From Lachnospiraceae bacterium (lineage in GTDB: Bacteria > Bacillota > Clostridia > Lachnospirales > Lachnospiraceae), in assembly GCA_017399445.1 (NCBI GenBank), contig JAFQCM010000011.1, forward strand, positions 1 through 54,646: DNA of 54,646 bases, written 5' to 3'. The notes under the pieces are model-generated. The model saw only the letters and a list, made by a program, of their open reading frames with translations, was not told the DNA's origin and did no database searches. Position numbers and translations under genes: made by a program. Every line of letters starts with the position of its first letter. Position 1 is the first letter of the stretch. Positions 52,232 to 54,646 of this stretch are shown here, piece by piece.

Positions 52232-53572
52232 TTATTCTTCTTCTGATTCGCCTGTATCGTTATCACTATTTACTGTTGTTTTCTCCTGGTTGCTGCTCTG
52301 ACTCTGATTTTGAGATGTCATTTCTGTATACTCTAAATTCCCTTCGTACACATATACAGCAACTGTATATTCATCAAATATATTATACCCATCTGGCAGT
52401 GTAATCTTTACCGGAACGGTATAATTTCCCGTATTATCAATAGAACTTAAATCTATGGAAGCTGAAATACTTGCCACTTCCAGTTCCTGAAGTTTCTCTG
52501 TACTTCCCCATATTTCCAGCTTTAATGGGTCAAAATTTGTATATACACTCTTGTAATTTTCTTTCAGATTTTCAATCGTTAACGAATTTACCGGATAATA
52601 CATTTCCCTTTTTTCCATTTTTTCAATGGTAATAGTAGCTAGAAATTCTGTATCACTTACAATATATACATCTTCATCTACATACTGATTCAATTCAAGG
52701 ATTTTTTCAAAACTTTTACTTAATCCGGTTACATTAATTGCTTCATTCGGTATTTTTATTTCATTAACTTTTGCCAATACATCATCTCTTGCAGCAATTA
52801 CTACTGTTTCTGGTGCACATACCACATTACCTAACACTCGGTATCCTTCTGCCGGTGTTCCTATAGTACCTGCCTTAATTGGTACCTCTTTTGTTTGAAG
52901 CAGTTCCACATTTACATTCACACTATCCACACTTAACTTCAGTCTGGAAGTATCAATCGCCTTATCATTCCCATCATATATGGTAAGACTTACCGGTGTA
53001 TTAATATCAGATGACATATCAGAAACATTCACTTCTGCCACTACTCTGTTAATAGTGGACATAATAGAAGCCGGACCGTATATCTTTACAATATTTTGTG
53101 ATAATGTTCTTTTTCCCACTGCATAACCATCTGCTGGTGTTCCAGAAACGCTAGTTCTGATCGCAAACTGTTTTACAGCCAGTTCCTCAATGCTAACCTT
53201 TACATTTTTTGTTTTGCTTTCTACACTGGCAAGTTTATCTTTATACCTTAAAGGCTGAATTTCTATAGGCACAAATTCAAACTCTGTTAATTCTCTTAAA
53301 TCTGCGGTAGCTTTAAAATCCGAAGCACTTAAGGATTCCAGCACGCTTCTTGGTCCCCGCACTTTAATTGTAATAATATTACTATTGTCCATAACAGAGC
53401 ATACTTTTTCCTTATCTGTAATCGCATCTTCATTAGTAAGTTCTACCTGAACATTTGTGAATTCTTTTACTGTAACAGGATTATCAATGCTTACTACAAT
53501 CAGCCATAACATAAGTGCAAATACTATAGATACGACTTTTAACCCTGTATTATTTGTTATCCAGTTTTTCAT
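52232..53572 (-). CDS. cdaR: CdaR, YbbR-domain regulator of CdaA
   Basis: A 446-aa membrane-anchored protein. One N-terminal helix (residues about 12-30) is followed by several YbbR repeats, recognisable from recurring blocks such as GTPADGYAVG and GTPAEGYRVLG. The tail (about 420-446) is acidic and Ser/Gln-rich. CdaR binds and tunes the diadenylate cyclase CdaA. Its start overlaps the end of cdaA by 23 bp, as expected for coupled genes. Confidence 0.93.
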   Translation of the reverse strand: MKNWITNNTGLKVVSIVFALMLWLIVVSIDNPVTVKEFTNVQVELTNEDAITDKEKVCSVMDNSNIITIKVRGPRSVLESLSASDFKATADLRELTEFEFVPIEIQPLRYKDKLASVESKTKNVKVSIEELAVKQFAIRTSVSGTPADGYAVGKRTLSQNIVKIYGPASIMSTINRVVAEVNVSDMSSDINTPVSLTIYDGNDKAIDTSRLKLSVDSVNVNVELLQTKEVPIKAGTIGTPAEGYRVLGNVVCAPETVVIAARDDVLAKVNEIKIPNEAINVTGLSKSFEKILELNQYVDEDVYIVSDTEFLATITIEKMEKREMYYPVNSLTIENLKENYKSVYTNFDPLKLEIWGSTEKLQELEVASISASIDLSSIDNTGNYTVPVKITLPDGYNIFDEYTVAVYVYEGNLEYTEMTSQNQSQSSNQEKTTVNSDNDTGESEEE

Positions 53573-54434
53573 GGTTTTTCAGCCGTCCCTTCCACAATTT
53601 GAACTTCTTCTCCTCAATTACTTTATCTTGTGCCCCCTGAAGCATTTCCTTCAGCCTATCTGGTTCTAAGCCCACATAAAGTTTTCCCATACTTGCAACC
53701 GATACTCTTCCCGTTTCTTCTGAAACAATAATAGTGAAAGAATCTGTCGCCTCACTAATTCCTAAACCTGCTCTATGTCTTGTACCTAATGCCTTATTTA
53801 ATTCCATATTATCTGATAATGGGAGATAACAGGTAGCTGACACAATTCTGTTCTCTCTTACAATTACCGCCCCATCGTGAAGAGGAGTATTATGTTCAAA
53901 AATATTAATCAATAGCTGACTAGTAATCAAGGCGTCTAGCTCAATTCCAGTTCTTTCATATTCAGCCAGAGAAAGTTCTCTTTCAATTACAATTAATGCT
54001 CCGGTTTTTACCTTTGCCATATCGAAAGAAGCTTTTACGATTTCATTTACTGTTTTGTCTGAAAATCGCTCTGTTGAATTTTTAGCACTGTCAAATGCAA
54101 AGATATGGGAAAGAAACTTTTTTCTCCCCAACTGTTCCAAAGCTCTTCGCAATTCTGGTTGGAACACAATTACAACTGCTGTAACACCTATTCCCACAAT
54201 GCTTTTAAATATCCACAAAATAGTATTCATTTCAAATATAACAGCAATCACCACAAAAATAAGAATTACAATAATTCCCTTTAACAAAAACCATGCTTTC
54301 GAGTTTTTAATCCACAAAAGAATCTGATATACAAAAAATGCTATAATTGCAATTTCCACAATATCTATAACTGTTATATTGGGTATGGAAAGCCAGTATA
54401 AATTATTTTCATAAAATGTAGTTAAAAACTCCAC
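53550..54434 (-). CDS. cdaA: Diadenylate cyclase (c-di-AMP synthase)
   Basis: A 294-aa enzyme that makes c-di-AMP from two ATP. Three N-terminal helices (about 20-40, 50-68 and 74-92) are followed by a DAC domain with the catalytic DGA (187-189, in LHDGAVIV) and RHR (219-221, in TRHRAGLG). The start is GTG at 54432-54434 with AAGGA upstream. It heads the cdaA-cdaR-glmM order that links c-di-AMP with wall precursor supply. It is housekeeping and marks the edge of the accessory region. Confidence 0.97.
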   Translation of the reverse strand: MEFLTTFYENNLYWLSIPNITVIDIVEIAIIAFFVYQILLWIKNSKAWFLLKGIIVILIFVVIAVIFEMNTILWIFKSIVGIGVTAVVIVFQPELRRALEQLGRKKFLSHIFAFDSAKNSTERFSDKTVNEIVKASFDMAKVKTGALIVIERELSLAEYERTGIELDALITSQLLINIFEHNTPLHDGAVIVRENRIVSATCYLPLSDNMELNKALGTRHRAGLGISEATDSFTIIVSEETGRVSVASMGKLYVGLEPDRLKEMLQGAQDKVIEEKKFKLWKGRLKNHEKLDNK

Positions 54435-54485
54435 AGTTTCACTTCCTTACACAAATATTTTTTATTTCAATCCCACTTCATATTT

Positions 54486-54646
54486 TTATCTTTTTTGCGG
54501 ATTAATTCGCTGTACTTTTTTTGAAGATGCACTTACACTCATCTTAGGCACAGCTTTTACATAATAGTAATATTCATCATCTTCAAATTGTACATACTCT
54601 GTCCTTGTATAATCTAAACTAAACACAAAAAACTGTATTACATATA
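54486..54646 (-). CDS. Unidentified protein, C-terminal end only
   Basis: The frame is open from the window edge to a TAA at 54486-54488, giving the last 52 or so residues. It includes a stretch reading DYTRTEYVQFEDDEYYYYV and ends in a basic tail. I do not recognise a domain. The 51-bp gap to cdaA suggests the same operon. The N-terminus lies outside the window, so no function is proposed. Confidence 0.6.
   Translation of the reverse strand, partial: YVIQFFVFSLDYTRTEYVQFEDDEYYYYVKAVPKMSVSASSKKVQRINPQKR

Overview
The window looks like a chromosome segment of a low-GC Gram-positive anaerobe of the Clostridia, most likely Lachnospiraceae. The reasons are AT-rich DNA, AGGAGG-type ribosome binding sites, a clostridial cdaA-cdaR-glmM operon, CDP-glycerol (teichoic-type) enzymes, and a remnant of a family typical of gut Firmicutes. 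I cannot name a species. Nearly everything is on the minus strand, so transcription runs from right to left. I recognised no tRNA, rRNA, CRISPR array or intact transposase.

Right end (about 50.5-54.6 kb): the housekeeping operon cdaA-cdaR-glmM-HPr, preceded by the tail of an unidentified gene and closed by a 12-bp-stem hairpin. Downstream of it, 50.5-26.1 kb is a long surface-polysaccharide region: a DUF2142 membrane protein, a Wzx-type flippase, a TagF-like polyol-phosphate transferase, a hexapeptide acetyltransferase, several GT2 and one GT4 glycosyltransferases, GT-C membrane transferases, a DUF2304/GT2 pair, rmlD, an MBOAT acyltransferase with an SGNH-like partner, two acyltransferase-3 proteins, a GtrB-like GT2, and a 2,3-dehydratase/3-ketoreductase pair pointing to a 2-deoxy (2,6-dideoxy) sugar.

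Middle (about 26.1-19 kb): an accessory patch of a Fic protein, a 5'-truncated HlyD-type exporter subunit, a four-gene ABC transporter/XRE regulator/CPBP protease operon with a good promoter and terminator, a sugar epimerase/reductase, and a remnant of a DUF1703-type gene. A lone plus-strand GT-C protein (17.6-19.0 kb) follows.

Left part (17.4-0 kb): one apparent long minus-strand operon behind a structured leader of about 245 nt. It encodes an acyltransferase, an IspD/TarI-like cytidylyltransferase, a polyol-phosphate dehydrogenase, a pentulose-phosphate 3-epimerase, TagD, an AraD epimerase, a KdsB-like CMP-ulosonate synthetase, a HAD phosphatase, a pyruvate-aldolase-like enzyme, and large proteins in which CDP-glycerol/ribitol-type transferase domains are fused to a domain resembling DUF115/MptE and GT42 (CMP-sialate) transferases. 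It ends with a secreted beta-helix protein and another GT2.

The most interesting reading, an inference, is that this left operon makes a teichoic-like polymer combining polyol phosphates with a 3-deoxy-2-ulosonic acid. That acid would be made by an aldolase-based route instead of KdsA, and the polymer would be assembled by TagF-GT42-like fusion polymerases.
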